Counted from the stretch's first letter, positions 12,319 to 23,499 are shown. The stretch is DNA of 64,000 bases from Plazaster borealis (GCA_021014325.1 CM037463.1:6517001-6581000); one strand, 5' to 3'. Numbers and translations: made by a program. The notes: a model not told the origin generated them from the sequence alone.

Positions 12319-13561
12319 AATGCTGGTCATCTCGCCACCTGACAAGCTCGCCCCAAAAACAATGTCGCCCCTAGCAAAGTCGCCCCCTGATGTTATTCGG
12401 AAAATAATTAAGGCTACAATATTATGGTAACGGTTTTGAATTGGCCAGACCCAGAAAGATCCACTGGTAGCAGCTGTGCAAACAAATATACTTAACAACA
12501 TTATCAGAAAAAATTCAGTATGAAGGAATGTGCTTGTGGAAGGTCTAATTAATAGGGCCTATCTATCTATATCGACTTATCAAGAAATAGCCGAATTGAA
12601 AAACCTGCTGGAATCAGTGGCGTAACTAAGGGGGAAGGGGGCACGGGGGTGGGGGTGAAAATCTGAAACCAGTTCTGTCCGTAAAAATGGGGGAGGTTAT
12701 TTTTAGTTTTGAACTTCAGAAACCCTGATAAAATATTTAGCTTTCCACCAAGTATCCACTATAAACAAATAAAAAGGATGAACCAAAATGTTATGTATTA
12801 TTTGTTTGCAAACAAACTGTTTCTATAAGTATAGAAACAGGTAGCCTTCAGATTTTTTTACAATGTTACGTCTGTAATTCAGTAATTGCTATGTATTATA
12901 TTTGTTAAAAAAATGTCTTTAACGTTTATTAAGTATTTGTTTGGTGTTATAATTTAAATTGGGCAAAGGAAGTGTTTAGATCTGGATGGCCCTGTGAATG
13001 TATGTATACCTTGTCGGTCTTAGTTACATATTTCCATGCACTGTAGTAGTTATGGTGGGTTGCATAAAAGTTTACGGACAGTCCGTCTTGATGACCTAAA
13101 TAGTGCCGAACTCGTAGCCACCGCTGAGTTTTGTCTAGTTTCACAGACATGTGATAATGTGGCCCACCGTCGGCATGAAATTCTAGAGAACACGCCCATT
13201 GAAGTACCCGCGCGGTACCACTTGTTTATTAAGTATTTGTTTGGTGTTATAATTTGAATTGAGCGACGTTAATAAAATAATTGAGAAACTTATTTTGTGC
13301 ATGGAGTTTATTATTATTTGATGACATTTTTACTCAAGCAGACTATAAGTAGGCTTTACTTAATATTCTTTCCAATACAATAATTAAGCCATTATATTAC
13401 CATAAAAATCCTTAATTATTTTCTGGGGGCGACTTTGCTAGGGGGCGACATTGGCTGGGGGCGACATTGTCAGGGGCGACTTTGTAACAACTCGTGGCGA
13501 GCCGGTTAGGGGGCGACTTTGTTGGTGGCGAGCTTGATAGGTGGCGAGATGACCAGCCTCC
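12319..13561. mobile_element. nested non-autonomous element with long inverted repeats
   Basis: Outer ends are inverted copies: GCTGGTCATCTCGCCACCT at 12322-12340 and its complement at 13539-13557. The homology continues inward through GTCGCCCC motifs to the AAAATAATTAAGG segment (12400-12412 against 13410-13422). The right arm carries several extra GGGGGCGAC units. The flanks share ATATTGTG (12311-12318 and 13563-13570), extendable to CATATTGTG, an 8-9 bp target duplication. The interior has a direct repeat of about 40 bp (TATTTGTTTGGTGTTATAAT near 12933 and 13231) and no transposase. An 8 bp duplication would suit hAT and 9 bp Mutator-like elements; the family is unassigned. Confidence 0.75.
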
Positions 13562-13570
13562 CATATTGTG

Positions 13571-14159
13571 CATAATCAAACTTATCTTGTTTATTTTAGG
13601 CAATATTGAATGTTGAATTCTATGAGCGCCAACCCAAGTTTCCAACATTGAGGCGGGTGGGGGTGGGGGTCTGATGGTGCTTCAAAAGAAAAACAGTTGC
13701 ACTTTTACATATTGGTTCATGATAGGTGTCAATTGAGGCGGGGGGATGGTGCTTTGGAAGGAAATTATTAAAACCTTCTGTTTATTTTAGGTTTCAGAAA
13801 CCAATTTTCCGAGGTAAATAATTTTCATGCAGATTGGTATGAACAGCAACTTTAGAAATGTTAAGCTTTCACATTGAAACTACTCAATTTGGTATTTATT
13901 GGTCATAATACCAAACCTCAAATATATGTTTCAGGCAATTAATTAGTCAAAGGCAATATGCCAAAGGAAACAGTCATTTCATAATATACTTAATTGTCAA
14001 CATTGGTTGCTTGTACAAGTTGCATTCTGTGAGTAGGACCCAGGCTAACCCCAATCTGCCTTGTGAGGGCGCTGTAACCTAAAACTTTACAAAATACTCT
14101 TGGTAACTCTTGGTAACCAATTTCTCTGGTCACCATTGCATTAGTTGCAAGTATCTGTT
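13571..14159 (+). repeat. piggyBac right subterminal region
   Basis: Continues the interrupted piggyBac sequence: the segment with ATGAGCGCCAACCCAAG is a second copy of that near 12042, followed by G-rich repeats (13650-13745) and unique AT-rich DNA up to the right terminal repeat. No gene seen. Confidence 0.65.
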
Positions 14160-14172
14160 GGTACTGAAAGGG

Positions 14173-15890
14173 TTATAGTAGATAACAAGAATACTTGGTT
14201 CTTCTTTCAATATAGTGTAAAAAGAAATATATTTGTGTCTGTTGCACCTGTGATTCAAACCAGTGTCTTGCAGTATGCAATACCATTGGTTATCCAATTG
14301 GGCTTAACGTTCTACTCATAAGAGATGTTCTTTTTTTGTAGATATAGAGAATACTTTGTTCTTCTTTTAATATAATGTGTCAACTTCTGTTTACAATCCG
14401 TTAAAAATAAATACATTTTTTTATAATGCAACTGGGACTCGAACCAGTGTCTTGCAACATGGAATACCATCAGTTATCCAATTGGGCTAACCGTTCTACT
14501 CATAAGAAGTGTTCTTTTTTTGTAGATATATTGAATACTGTTCTTCTTTCAATATAATGTGTCAACTTCTTTTTACAATGCGGTAATCCGGTAATCCGTA
14601 TCTTTTGTCTGAGCAAACTGGGATTCGAACCAGGGACTTCATATACAATACCATTAGTTATCCAGTTGGGCTAACCGTTCTACTCATAAGAAGTGTTCTT
14701 ATTTTGTAGATATAAAAAATACTTTGTTTTTCTTTCGATACAATGTGTCAACTTCTGTTTACAATCCGGTAAAAACAATTACATTTGTGTCTGTTGCACC
14801 GGGATTCGAACCAGTGTCTTGCAATATGCAATACCATCAGTTATCCAATTGGGCTAACCGTCCTACTTATAAGAAGTTTTCTTGGATATAAAGAATACTT
14901 TGTTCTTCTTTCAATATAATGTGTCAACTTCTGTTTACAATCCGGTAAAAAAGTATATATATTTTTCTGATGCAACTGGGATTCGAACCAGTGTCTTGCA
15001 ATATGCAATACCATCAGTTATCCAATTGGGCTAACCGTGCCACTTATAAGAAGTGTTCTTTATAGTAGATATAAAGAATACTTTGTTCTTCTTTCAATAT
15101 AATGTGTCAACTTCTTTTTAAAATCCGGTAAAAAGAAATATATTTTTTTCTGATGCAACATGGATTCGAACCAGTGTCTTACAATATGGAATACCATCAG
15201 TTATCCAATTGGGCTAACCGTTCCACTTATAAGAAGTGTTCTTTATTCTATATATAAAGAAAACTCTGTTCTTCTTTCAATATAATGTGTCAACTTCTTT
15301 TTACAATCCGGTTAAAAGAAATATATTTTTGTCTGATGCAACTCGGATATGAGCCAGGGTCTTACAATAAACAACACTATCAGTTATCATATTGGGCTAA
15401 CCGTTCTACTCATAAGAAGTGTTCTTTATTGTAGATATAAAGAATACTCTGTTCTTCTTTCAATATAATGTGTCAACTTTTGTTTACAATCCGGGAAAAA
15501 GAAAAAAAATTGATGGAATTTTGATTCGAACCAGTGTCTTGCAATATGTAATACCATTAGTTATCCAATTGGGCTTACCGTTCCACTTATAAGAAGTGCA
15601 CTTTATTGTGGATATAAAGAATACTCTGTTCTTCTTTCATTATAATGTGTCAACTTCTCTTTACCACCGTTAAAAAGAACTGTATTTTTGTCTGATGCAA
15701 CTCGGATTCGAATCAGGGACTTGCAAAAACAATACTATCAGTTATCCAATTGGGCTTACCGTTCCACTTATAAGAATTTTCCTTTATTCTAGATATAAAG
15801 AATGCTTTCAATATAATCTGTCAACTTCTCTCTACAATCCGGTAAAAAGAAATATATTTTTGTTTGATGCAACTTGGATTCAAACCTACT
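14173..15890 (-). repeat. satellite array with tRNA-like blocks, distal part
   Basis: The same satellite resumes after the piggyBac insertion (TTATAGTAGATA at 14173) for about ten units. They diverge progressively: CGGATATGAGCC near 15345 and CGGATTCGAATC near 15705 replace the usual box. The last unit (about 15840-15888) is cut inside the tRNA-like block, where it fuses to the next array. Confidence 0.9.
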
Positions 15891-16770
15891 GCTTCACACA
15901 AACTAAATGTAATTTTGTTATTAATAAATTAAATCTAAAAATAATTATTCTCATCCATCCAGGAATTGAACCCGAATTGAAGCAGAATCTAATTCTCTAA
16001 CAACCGACTATCTGCTTCACACAAACTAAATGTAATGTTTTACTTAATAGATTAAATCTTTACTGTTTTTTGAAAAAAGAAATACACATTTATTATTATT
16101 CTCACCCATCCAGGAATTGAACCCGGGTTAAGCAGCAGCAGAATCTTCATCTTTACAACCCAACTCTCTGATTCACACAAACTAAATGTAATTTTGTTGT
16201 TAATAAGTTAAATCTTTAATAATTTTGAAAAACATATCAAAAATTATTATTATCACCCAAACAGGATTTTAACCCGGGTCCACAACTACTTTAGACAACT
16301 TAAATGTAATTTATTGTATTAATAAATTAAATTGTTTAATGTTTTTGAAGAAAAATCTAAAAATAATTATTCGCACCCATCCAGGAATTGAACCCGGGTC
16401 CACCACCAGCAAAGTTTACATTTTTACTACCCGACTATCTGCTTAACACAAACTAAATGTAATTTTGTTTTTAATAAATTAAATCGTTTATGTTTTTGAA
16501 ATGAAAATCAAAATATAATCATTCTCACCCATACAGGAATTGAACCCGGGTCCACCATCAGCAGAATCTTCATCTTTACCACCCAACAACCTGCTTCACT
16601 CAAACTAAATGTAATTTTTTATTAATAAATCAAATTTGTTAATGTTTTTGAAAAACAAATCTAAACATAATTAGTCCCACCCATCCAGGAATTGAAATCG
16701 GGTCCACAACCACCAGAAACTACATCTTTACCACCCGACTATCTACTTAACACAAACTAAATGTAATCTT
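15889..16770 (-). repeat. second tandem array with tRNA T-arm-like motif
   Basis: About seven units of roughly 120-155 bp, with landmarks CACAAACTAAATGTAATTTT, TTAATAAATTAAATC and CACCCATCCAGGAATTGAAC. On the minus strand each gives CCGGGTTCAATTCCTGG, a tRNA T arm with a 5 bp stem (one G-T pair), a 7-base loop and a Pol III B-box. Upstream of it lies GATAGTCGGGTAGTAAA, a weak A-box candidate. The motif and spacer differ from the first satellite, so this is a separate tRNA-related tandem family. Confidence 0.85.
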
Positions 16771-16784
16771 GTTATTAATGTGTT

Positions 16785-18187
16785 ACCGGATTTAGAATTC
16801 AGACGTAACAATATGGATATGGAATGGATGCTCAAGCCGCTTTTGTTTCGGCCACATGCAAACTTTACACCAGATTTTGACTTATTTGCCTCCAGGCTCA
16901 CTTACAAATTGAACACATACGTTTTATGGCGACCCGAGCCTGGCGCATGTGCAGTTGGTGCATTTATGATACAATGGAAAAATCTCCGTTTCTATGTCTT
17001 TACTCCTTTTAGCCTGATTGGCCGAGTACTGCAGAAAGTGCAGCAAGACAATGCAGAAAGCATACTGATCATTCCAATTTGGCCATTACAGCATTGGTAT
17101 CCAGGGATAATGATCATGCTAATTGCACAGCCAGTACTGATACCAGCAGCCATGGCTCCCTTCAACTACCCCAAGGTATGTTGGTAGTACATCCATTACA
17201 TCGGAAGATGTCCCTACTTGCATGACACTTGTGCGGAAAGGCCTCAAAGCGTCAGGTGTTTCGAACCGCACTGCAGCAATTATTGTGTCCTCCTGGCGGG
17301 AAGGAACACAAACACAGTATAGAACACACTTATTTAAATGACAGTTATACTGCAGTAAGAAGAATATTAATCCCATTTCGCCACTTTTAAGCGATACTTT
17401 AGATTTCTTGACTGAATTGTTTGAAAATGGTCTTAAGCATAGTGCCATGAACACTGCCAGATCATCGTTATCTGCAGTGCTTCAGTTACCTAATGGTATT
17501 TCCCTTGGAAGTCACCATTTGACTTCCAGATTTATGAGAGGTGTGTTTTGTAAAAGGCCACCATTTCCACGATATCAAACAATATGGGATGTCAGCGTTG
17601 TTTAACGCTATTTCAAGGAAACGAAATCCAATTCAAGACTTTCCATATAGAATTTGAGCGAAACATTTGCAAATTTATTTGCTTTGCTAACTGCACAAAG
17701 AGTGCAGACTTTGCATTTGTTGTCGTTAGACAATTTAACTTCAACAGACACAGAGTGTCAGTTTTCAATTAAGAATGTACTTAAACAGACACGACCAGGT
17801 GTCCACTTGTCTGATATTATTTTACCTGCTTTTGCCGCAAACCCAAAGGTATGCTTGGTGTCGATAATGAAAGAATACTTATCCCGAACATCAGAAGTTA
17901 GAGAGTCTGAAAAGAAAATCGTCTCAACAAGCCTCATAAGGCAATATCCAAGGATACTATTAGCAGATGGATTAAAGAGACTTTACACATAGCAGGAATT
18001 GATACTTCCTATTTTAAAGCCCACAGTGTTCGGGCAGCTTCAACATCGTCAGCCAGGGATTGTGGAGTTCCTATCCAGTACTTACAACGGCCGGATGGTC
18101 TGGAGCCAGTACATTCACTCGTCACTACACCAAACCATATGTTAATCAAGAGACTTTTTCAACAACAATTTTGGAAAGTAGAACTTA
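16785..18187 (+). pseudogene. DIRS RNase H end and tyrosine recombinase, decayed
   Basis: The first open stretch (to 17187) holds FDLFASRLTYKLNTYVLWRP and FYVFTPFSLIGRVLQKVQQD, which match the RNase H-like end of DIRS polymerases (DLFASR, PPFSLI..VLQKI). Downstream, across stops and frame changes, come the recombinase pieces: SSWREGTQTQYRTHLFK near 17290, MNTARSSLSAVLQLPNG near 17450, RFMRGVFCKRPPFPRY near 17540, LLTAQRVQTLHLLSLDNL near 17680, LKQTRPGVHLSD near 17780, and the catalytic-region motif FKAHSVRAAST near 18020. At least three disruptions make it non-functional. Confidence 0.85.
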
Positions 18188-18622
18188 ACTCAAGTTTAAG
18201 ATAGACGAAGGCCTAGAACAGGTCTGCTGGTTATATCTAATAAAACATGAAATGTGTGAATTGTACGAACTTGCAATCTAACTTGAGAAACGAACTTAAA
18301 AAGTCTCGCTTACCTGGCTCTAAAATCTCATGTGATTACTGAGTTACGTCATAATGGTGACGTAGAATCCTTAAATTAAACGAGATTAATAACGAAGTGT
18401 AATTGGGATTCTATTTTAAATCCATTATGACGTGGCGAATGAGATCACATGCCCTCCCTTTGTTGTTGGGCAACTCTCCCTTCCCTATTCTCTTTCCACA
18501 GGTAAACTCGACTTTGCGCTAAAGAATGATCTTGCTGGGCGGTGAGCGCTGTCTCATGTGGTCTCCTTCACCACGTCATAATGGATTCATAAAATCCCAA
18601 TCAAACTTCGTTATTAAACTCG
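16785..18622 (+). mobile_element. 5'-truncated DIRS-type retroelement
   Basis: Remains of a tyrosine-recombinase retrotransposon: the RNase H end of the polymerase, then the recombinase, then inverted repeats typical of DIRS 3' ends. A segment at 18381-18451 (CGAGATTAATAACGAAGTGT...) is the inverse complement of 18555-18622 (...ACTTCGTTATTAAACTCG). Gag, the reverse transcriptase core and the left terminal repeat are missing; the left side meets the second tandem array. The right inverted repeat ends 24 bp before a relict guanylyl cyclase exon. Confidence 0.82.
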
Positions 18623-19059
18623 TTTTATTTTATGATTTTGTTGCAGTTGTTTTAGAGACATTTCAGTCTCATTATACTCACCCTTTCCATCCTCACGTCC
18701 CGACCGAAGCCTGAAGTGCAGAAATGCACGCTATCATGGCTTGATGTTGGCATGAAACAGCAGAGAAGAGGCCCACAGTGGATGAACTCATTGCCAACAT
18801 CAAGAAGATTTGCAAGTAAGTAGGACCTTGTAACATTGAGACCAGTTATTGAGCCAGTGGGTTCTGTTTTCAGTAACATAATGTGTCTTAAAAAGACCAC
18901 CTCGAGTCAAGAAAATTGGTTTTCCATCTATCTAATCACTGTAAACAGGTTTGTTATACTGAAGAAACTATGAGAATTTATTCGAAGATACGATATTTCC
19001 CAAGGTTGTACACCCTTAATAAGGCATTAACAAAAAAACAAATCTACACTCTAAAAACA

Positions 19060-19320
19060 AATCTACACTCTAAGAAATGACCCGGATTCAGAGTACCCGG
19101 ACCCGGATCCAAACTGACCCGGTAAGTGGTAAAAAAAAACCCAAAAAACATGGATTTTAACTCGGATTCTGCGTCGCTTGACCAATTTCTGAGTGATTTG
19201 GACACATATTTCGGGACATACTGACCCAAACTGACCCATGGATAAGTCAGGCCCCACGGGACTCCGATTTGGGTCAATTCTGAGCTGGAAAATTGTTGAG
19301 AGTACATCGTCAATTTGATT
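19060..19320. repeat. dispersed GACCCGGATTC-type repeat
   Basis: Begins ACACTCTAAGAAATGACCCG and contains repeated ACCCGGA and ACTGACCCA motifs. Related sequence lies in an intron of the main gene (about 56070-56220 and 56625-56704, ending TTTTTAGGGTGTAAA). It looks like a mobile-element family with ACACTCTAA-like ends. Reverse-strand open frames here are not supported as genes. Confidence 0.55.
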
Positions 19321-20302
19321 CATACTTACAAACAAAGTAAAACTTTTTGCCTGTTGGTTAATTTGCTACAGTGGTATATTTATCTCCGATAGATTCACCA
19401 CTTTAATAATAATAATTATTATTATAATAAGCATTTGTATAGCGCATAAATACAGGAATTAGCTTTGCGCTGAACAAAATAATGTACAGCCAGCAAAAGG
19501 CAAGCAAAAACTACGCATAAAAACAGAAGACTTTAGCCGATCTCCAGCTTCCAAATAAATTTAAGTCTTACGTACTTTATGCTTCGAAGCAATGCCTGAT
19601 GTTGAGAGTTGCATCGTAAATATCGCCATCACTTTATGGATGGCTTTGCTGAAAATCTCAAAATAATTGACTTACATCGTGTTGTAAGAAATTCAGTCTC
19701 TGCATCCATTATTTTAGTCTCGTATTTAAAAATAGCTTAAAATTTGACATATAACAAAAATAGGGACTATGGTTTAGAGGGAAATGCAATTGTACACACA
19801 CCGCTGATTATCCGAGTTCTAATCAGGCGTGTTGACATGTCGAATATTCTCCATTAATGTAATCTTCCTGTCTATTGAAGCCCTCAAGATTCACATCAGC
19901 AGCTCAACTGAACATGTCCTTCAAGAGTTAGGTAACATCATCATTCAGGAGCGGGGTGAAATGAAAATGAAGGTAATAACAATATAAATCAAGTATTAGA
20001 TTAGAAATGAAGGGAGGAAAAATAGAAATGAAGCTATTAGATTAGAAGTCAATTTATTAAATGGAAATGTTGATATTATGGATTGTTATTTTTGGGCGAG
20101 TACATTATTCCCATTTTGTATAGTTGCAATAGTCTGTGTTTGTGCCTAACCTTGTTTTGCTCATTTCGATTTTGCAAATCAAAACTATAACCAAGTATAA
20201 GTGTAAAACAAAATGCTATACAGTTAATCGGGATTTCAGTCGCAAATTATCTCTTGAAACTTGGGGAACAATCTGTGTTGAACAAAAAAAGCTTCCTATG
20301 GT

Positions 20303-20618
20303 GGCCCTTAAAGGGACATTGAACAAAAATATTGACGTCAAGATTCATAAACAAACTCACGACTTGTGCCCTTAGTTGTCAATATTGATGCCAATAATTA
20401 TTTAAGAGTTGTGCATTAGTCGTGAATATTGGACGCTGATAAGTCTGGACATTGTGCCCCAATGTTTGAATAATGTCGTCAATATTCAAGACTTGCGCAT
20501 CATTCTTGAATTATGTCGTGTATTTTATTGGTGTCAATATTCATGACTTTGAGCACAAGTTATGGATTTTATAATAAATAATTGACGTCAATATTTATGT
20601 TCAATGTCCATAAGGGCC
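20303..20618. mobile_element. foldback/MITE-like element
   Basis: The left end GGCCCTTAAAGGGACATTGAAC continues with AAAAATATTGACGTCAA. The right end is its inverted counterpart (TTGACGTCAATATTTATGTTCAATGTCCATAAGGGCC, 20582-20618). The interior has imperfect repeats of GTCAATATTCA and GACTTGTGC. No coding capacity; a short inverted-repeat transposon is the likely identity. Confidence 0.7.
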
Positions 20619-21423
20619 TACACAGCTTTCAAACATAGTTCCTTTTTATACAATGTGTTCTTGTCGTCTCAATCTCAGATGATCTAATTTGTTTGAATTG
20701 GATACGTTGTGTTCGTTTTAGATTTTGAATTTGGCCCTGCAGAGACTTTCGGCGCTGCCGTACCACACGTCTTGTAGCACGGGGTGTTTTCTCTCTCTGT
20801 GACTGACCAACTGATAAATTGAGAAAAGTTTGACATCTGGCCGTGGTCATTGTCAAACTGAACTAATTTGAATTCAATGTGGAAGGAAAATGACGTTTGA
20901 AAAGGACATTACCGATTAGAATTGTCGAGAACACTTTGACTGTCTCCTGAACCTGTTCTAAACATTTGCCAGAATTCAGTTAATATCATTTTTAAAATTG
21001 TTTATGCTTTCCTTAAAAGGTTACGCCAAATAAGTATTAGTTGCTGTTTTAGTGTATCAACGTTAAAAAATTCACTGCTGATAATGGGACTGAAATCTCC
21101 GTGAGAAAATAAAAGGTTTTTTAAGACAGTCTTGTTCCTCCCTGAAGACTATACTTCAATCTTTTTAACTTATTGATGACCGTTGTTTTATCTTCTCTCT
21201 GAAAGGGAAAAGGCAAGCAGAGGACGTTTTGGTTGATTGGAAAAAGGGATTTAAAGGATTTCCGTCAACCTTAACTACGCGTGCAGTGAAGTCACGTATT
21301 GCTTGTATTTTTAGTTATTTTGTGGATTTGCTTATATTTTAGATTGCTGGATCTCTCTACTGCATTTCCTGATAAAGACACCCATTACGAAGTCTACATC
21401 TACTTTTTTTCAATATTCAACTC

Positions 21424-21450
21424 AATAAACAAACTATAGCAAAAAAAAAA
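21424..21450 (+). promoter_or_regulatory. possible polyadenylation signal of the relict cyclase
   Basis: AATAAA at 21424-21429 followed by A10 at 21441-21450, about 150 bp after the relict stop codon at 21272. It may be the old 3' end signal of the decayed gene. A chance AT-rich match is possible. Confidence 0.35.
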
Positions 21451-21754
21451 TTGTTATTATTATTATTTTTGTTTGTGTGTATGGTATAATAAGAATGTAT
21501 GCTCTTTGTCTAAGTTACATTCATAGAACTGGAGAAGTATGTGGGAATGATACCAGGATTAACTGTTAGCCAAATGTGTCCTCACTCCCTCAATATATCA
21601 GGCAAATATTATGTATAGGTTTTCCCGGTCAATTTCAGCAAAACTGAATTCAGTTTCATTTCACACATGTTTCAATAATTCTTCAAATAAGGGTTTCTTT
21701 AACCTACTGTTTCATTTAGTTTCGATGTCGTGCACTCACATTATTTCATTCTTC

Positions 21755-22030
21755 TCATTCAGGTTCGATTCAGTAAAGCCGTTGGTCCCATGTGTTGTGT
21801 AACGCATGTAAAAGAACCCAGTGCACTTATCGAAAAGCAAAGGGGTTCGCCCCGGTGTTCCTGGTTGTGGCTGCTGAATGCGCCATAGCACCTTGTAAAA
21901 AACATTATAAGGTGCTACATAATTGGGTCTCATAATTCATAACTTCAATAACCCATCTTTCTGTTCAAAGTATATACTAAGCGCCTTGAGTACCTTGTTT
22001 GGTAGATACGTGCGCTATATAAGACTTCGA

Positions 22031-22066
<36 letters not shown>
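21755..22066 (+). mobile_element. tRNA-Leu-type SINE, 3' portion with (ATT)n tail
   Basis: Contains the body landmarks shared with copies near 23395, 32213 and 62520: AAAGCCGTTGGTCCC, TGTGTAACGCATGTAAAAGA, GGGGTTCGCCCCGGTGTTCC, then GCGCCTTGAGTACC and GTGCGCTATATAAGACTTCG, ending in (ATT)n at 22031-22066. The tRNA head is missing, so it is 5' truncated. Confidence 0.75.
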
Positions 22067-22068
<2 letters not shown>

Positions 22069-23289
22069 TATTTAATTTTATAGACAATCAATACTACATT
22101 TTCACCATTCTTCGGTTGACTTTCCTCTACTATTTTACAATGAAGATGTTGAATGGTTGACCAGCGTCTTGCTGTTGGCTTTTGCGAAACTGAACTATCT
22201 TTTGGACCTATAATGATTCTGGATTATCTTATTTGACCATTTAATTACTAAACTGTTGAAATTGAATTACTCCATTTGACCGTTGAGTGCTAATGCAGCA
22301 GAGCATTTATTTTCAAGCAAAATTGAATCACCAGGGTGTTAAATTGAGTGAATTTTTCATGAAATATCCTGGAAAACCTATAGATTTAGCACATTCCCGG
22401 ACAATATTTAAGCCTCTTCATGCTAAAGTACTTAAACATATTAATTATATTAATATTATCACAGAGACATTACAGGTATATGTGCACTTTTTTCCAGGGA
22501 GTGGTATTTGCCAGTGTAAACTTATCAAAGGCAATGGTTCATTCTTGCCCAATGGATAACGTACCGGTAGATGATACAGTAGATTTTGTGCTGCGCTTAA
22601 TTAAATGTTAAAACCCTGCAGTGAGAGCTGTTGTCGGCACAATCTGACATATCTATTATGTCCATTGTCTTTACCACATCGTACACAATGGTCAGCTTAT
22701 GTGTCATGATATATTAAGATGGACCATGCCACACATCCTAGAGGGGCTGCAGGGGTCAGTGATTTGGTTGGAAGGAGGCAGGACAAAATTCTGCCAGCAT
22801 CCTTTGTGTACAAAATCAGTGTGTCAATTGTCAATGGTAGATGAAATCATCAACTATAAAACTTAATGAATTAAGTAAACAAAGAAGCTTACTTAACCCA
22901 GTCAATACCTGGACATGTAAACAAAACACTTCGAGAGAAAAAAATATCGATGAACAATTAAAAACAAACACTCTTAACCTATGGACAAATCTTGTCAGCA
23001 CGTGCTGACAATGTACCACAAGGGTGTTGCAACCAAACAGGTCCCTCGCTGCAGAGCTAAAATGTACACATCCCGATGTAGGCTAATACATAAGTGTGTG
23101 TCACTGGGATGCGTGTGTAGCTGTTTTGATATGAAATATTTCTTCATAGACGCAACGTCTTTGAGTATTCCTTTGCCGCGAGCAACTGTTTGATTGATGT
23201 ACAGTGTAAATGCTCCTGGCTGGTTCATCAAATTATCATTATTTTGATTAGCATTGTTGCCGATAAAGCCCCAATAAAAGTGGGCCAGC
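22067..23289. other. intergenic, no gene recognised
   Basis: Only short open frames, none with a recognisable domain, splice pattern or repeat identity. I see nothing I can name. Confidence 0.5.
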
Positions 23290-23499
23290 CAGTACAAAGG
23301 GCCCTCCACAAAGTAAATGTCCGATCAGCGGAGTGTGGGTTCGAGTCCCAGTCTTGACACTTGTGTCCTCAAACAAGGCACTTAACCAATATTGCTCCGT
23401 CCTTCGGATGGGACGTAAAGCCGCTGGTCCCGTGTTTTGTGTAATACATGTAAAGAGCCAAGTTACACTTATCGCTAAAAGAAGGGGTTTGCCCCGATG
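23290..23499 (+). mobile_element. tRNA-derived SINE truncated at the RAG1-like element
   Basis: Keeps the B-box GGGTTCGAGTCCCAGTC (23338-23354), ACACTTGTGTCCTC and the body motif CCTTCGGATGGGACGTAAAG. It stops at GCCCCGATG, exactly where the RAG1-like element's CACAGTG end starts. The rest of the SINE body is not found on the far side, although a SINE 3' tail occurs at 26572-26632. Confidence 0.7.

Larger units (their letters stand above)
9715..14172 (+). mobile_element. piggyBac-family DNA transposon, near complete
   Basis: A 4.46 kb element bounded by terminal inverted repeats: CCCTTTGAGTACC at 9715-9727 and GGTACTGAAAGGG at 14160-14172 (12 of 13 bases match as inverted repeats). It is flanked by TTAT on both sides and inserted in the satellite. 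It encodes one uninterrupted transposase (9934-11688). Beyond the gene lie subterminal direct repeats and a nested 1.24 kb element, without which it would be about 3.2 kb. The open reading frame suggests a young or recently active copy. The noncanonical TTAT target (the family norm is TTAA) is unusual. Confidence 0.9.
18647..21274 (+). pseudogene. relict receptor guanylyl cyclase paralogue (three exons)
   Basis: Three exons recognisable by comparison with the intact gene at 30533-62821. Exon 15-like is 18647-18815, 169 nt, the same length as its counterpart. It has an AG acceptor and a GTAAGT donor, encodes the end of the kinase-homology domain (KRPTVDELIANIKKICK) and carries two in-frame TGA stops. 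Exon 21-like is 19881-19972, 92 nt, again the same length, encodes LKIHISSSTEHVLQELG and IIIQERGEMKMK of the cyclase domain and is open. The last exon is 21206-21274 and encodes GKGKQRTFWLIGKRDLKDFR and a stop, the usual guanylyl cyclase C-terminal tail. Exons 16-20 (signalling helix and catalytic core) are absent from the 1.07 kb between the first two. The 5' part of the gene is missing; DIRS and satellite DNA lie there. Confidence 0.85.

Noticed and set aside
71..16770. CRISPR-like array
   Set aside because: The repeats are long, head to tail and degenerate throughout, with no unique spacers. The DNA is clearly eukaryotic.
19044..19335. Two overlapping 89-90 codon reverse ORFs
   Set aside because: They lie in a dispersed GACCCGGA repeat; overlapping frames and no domain.
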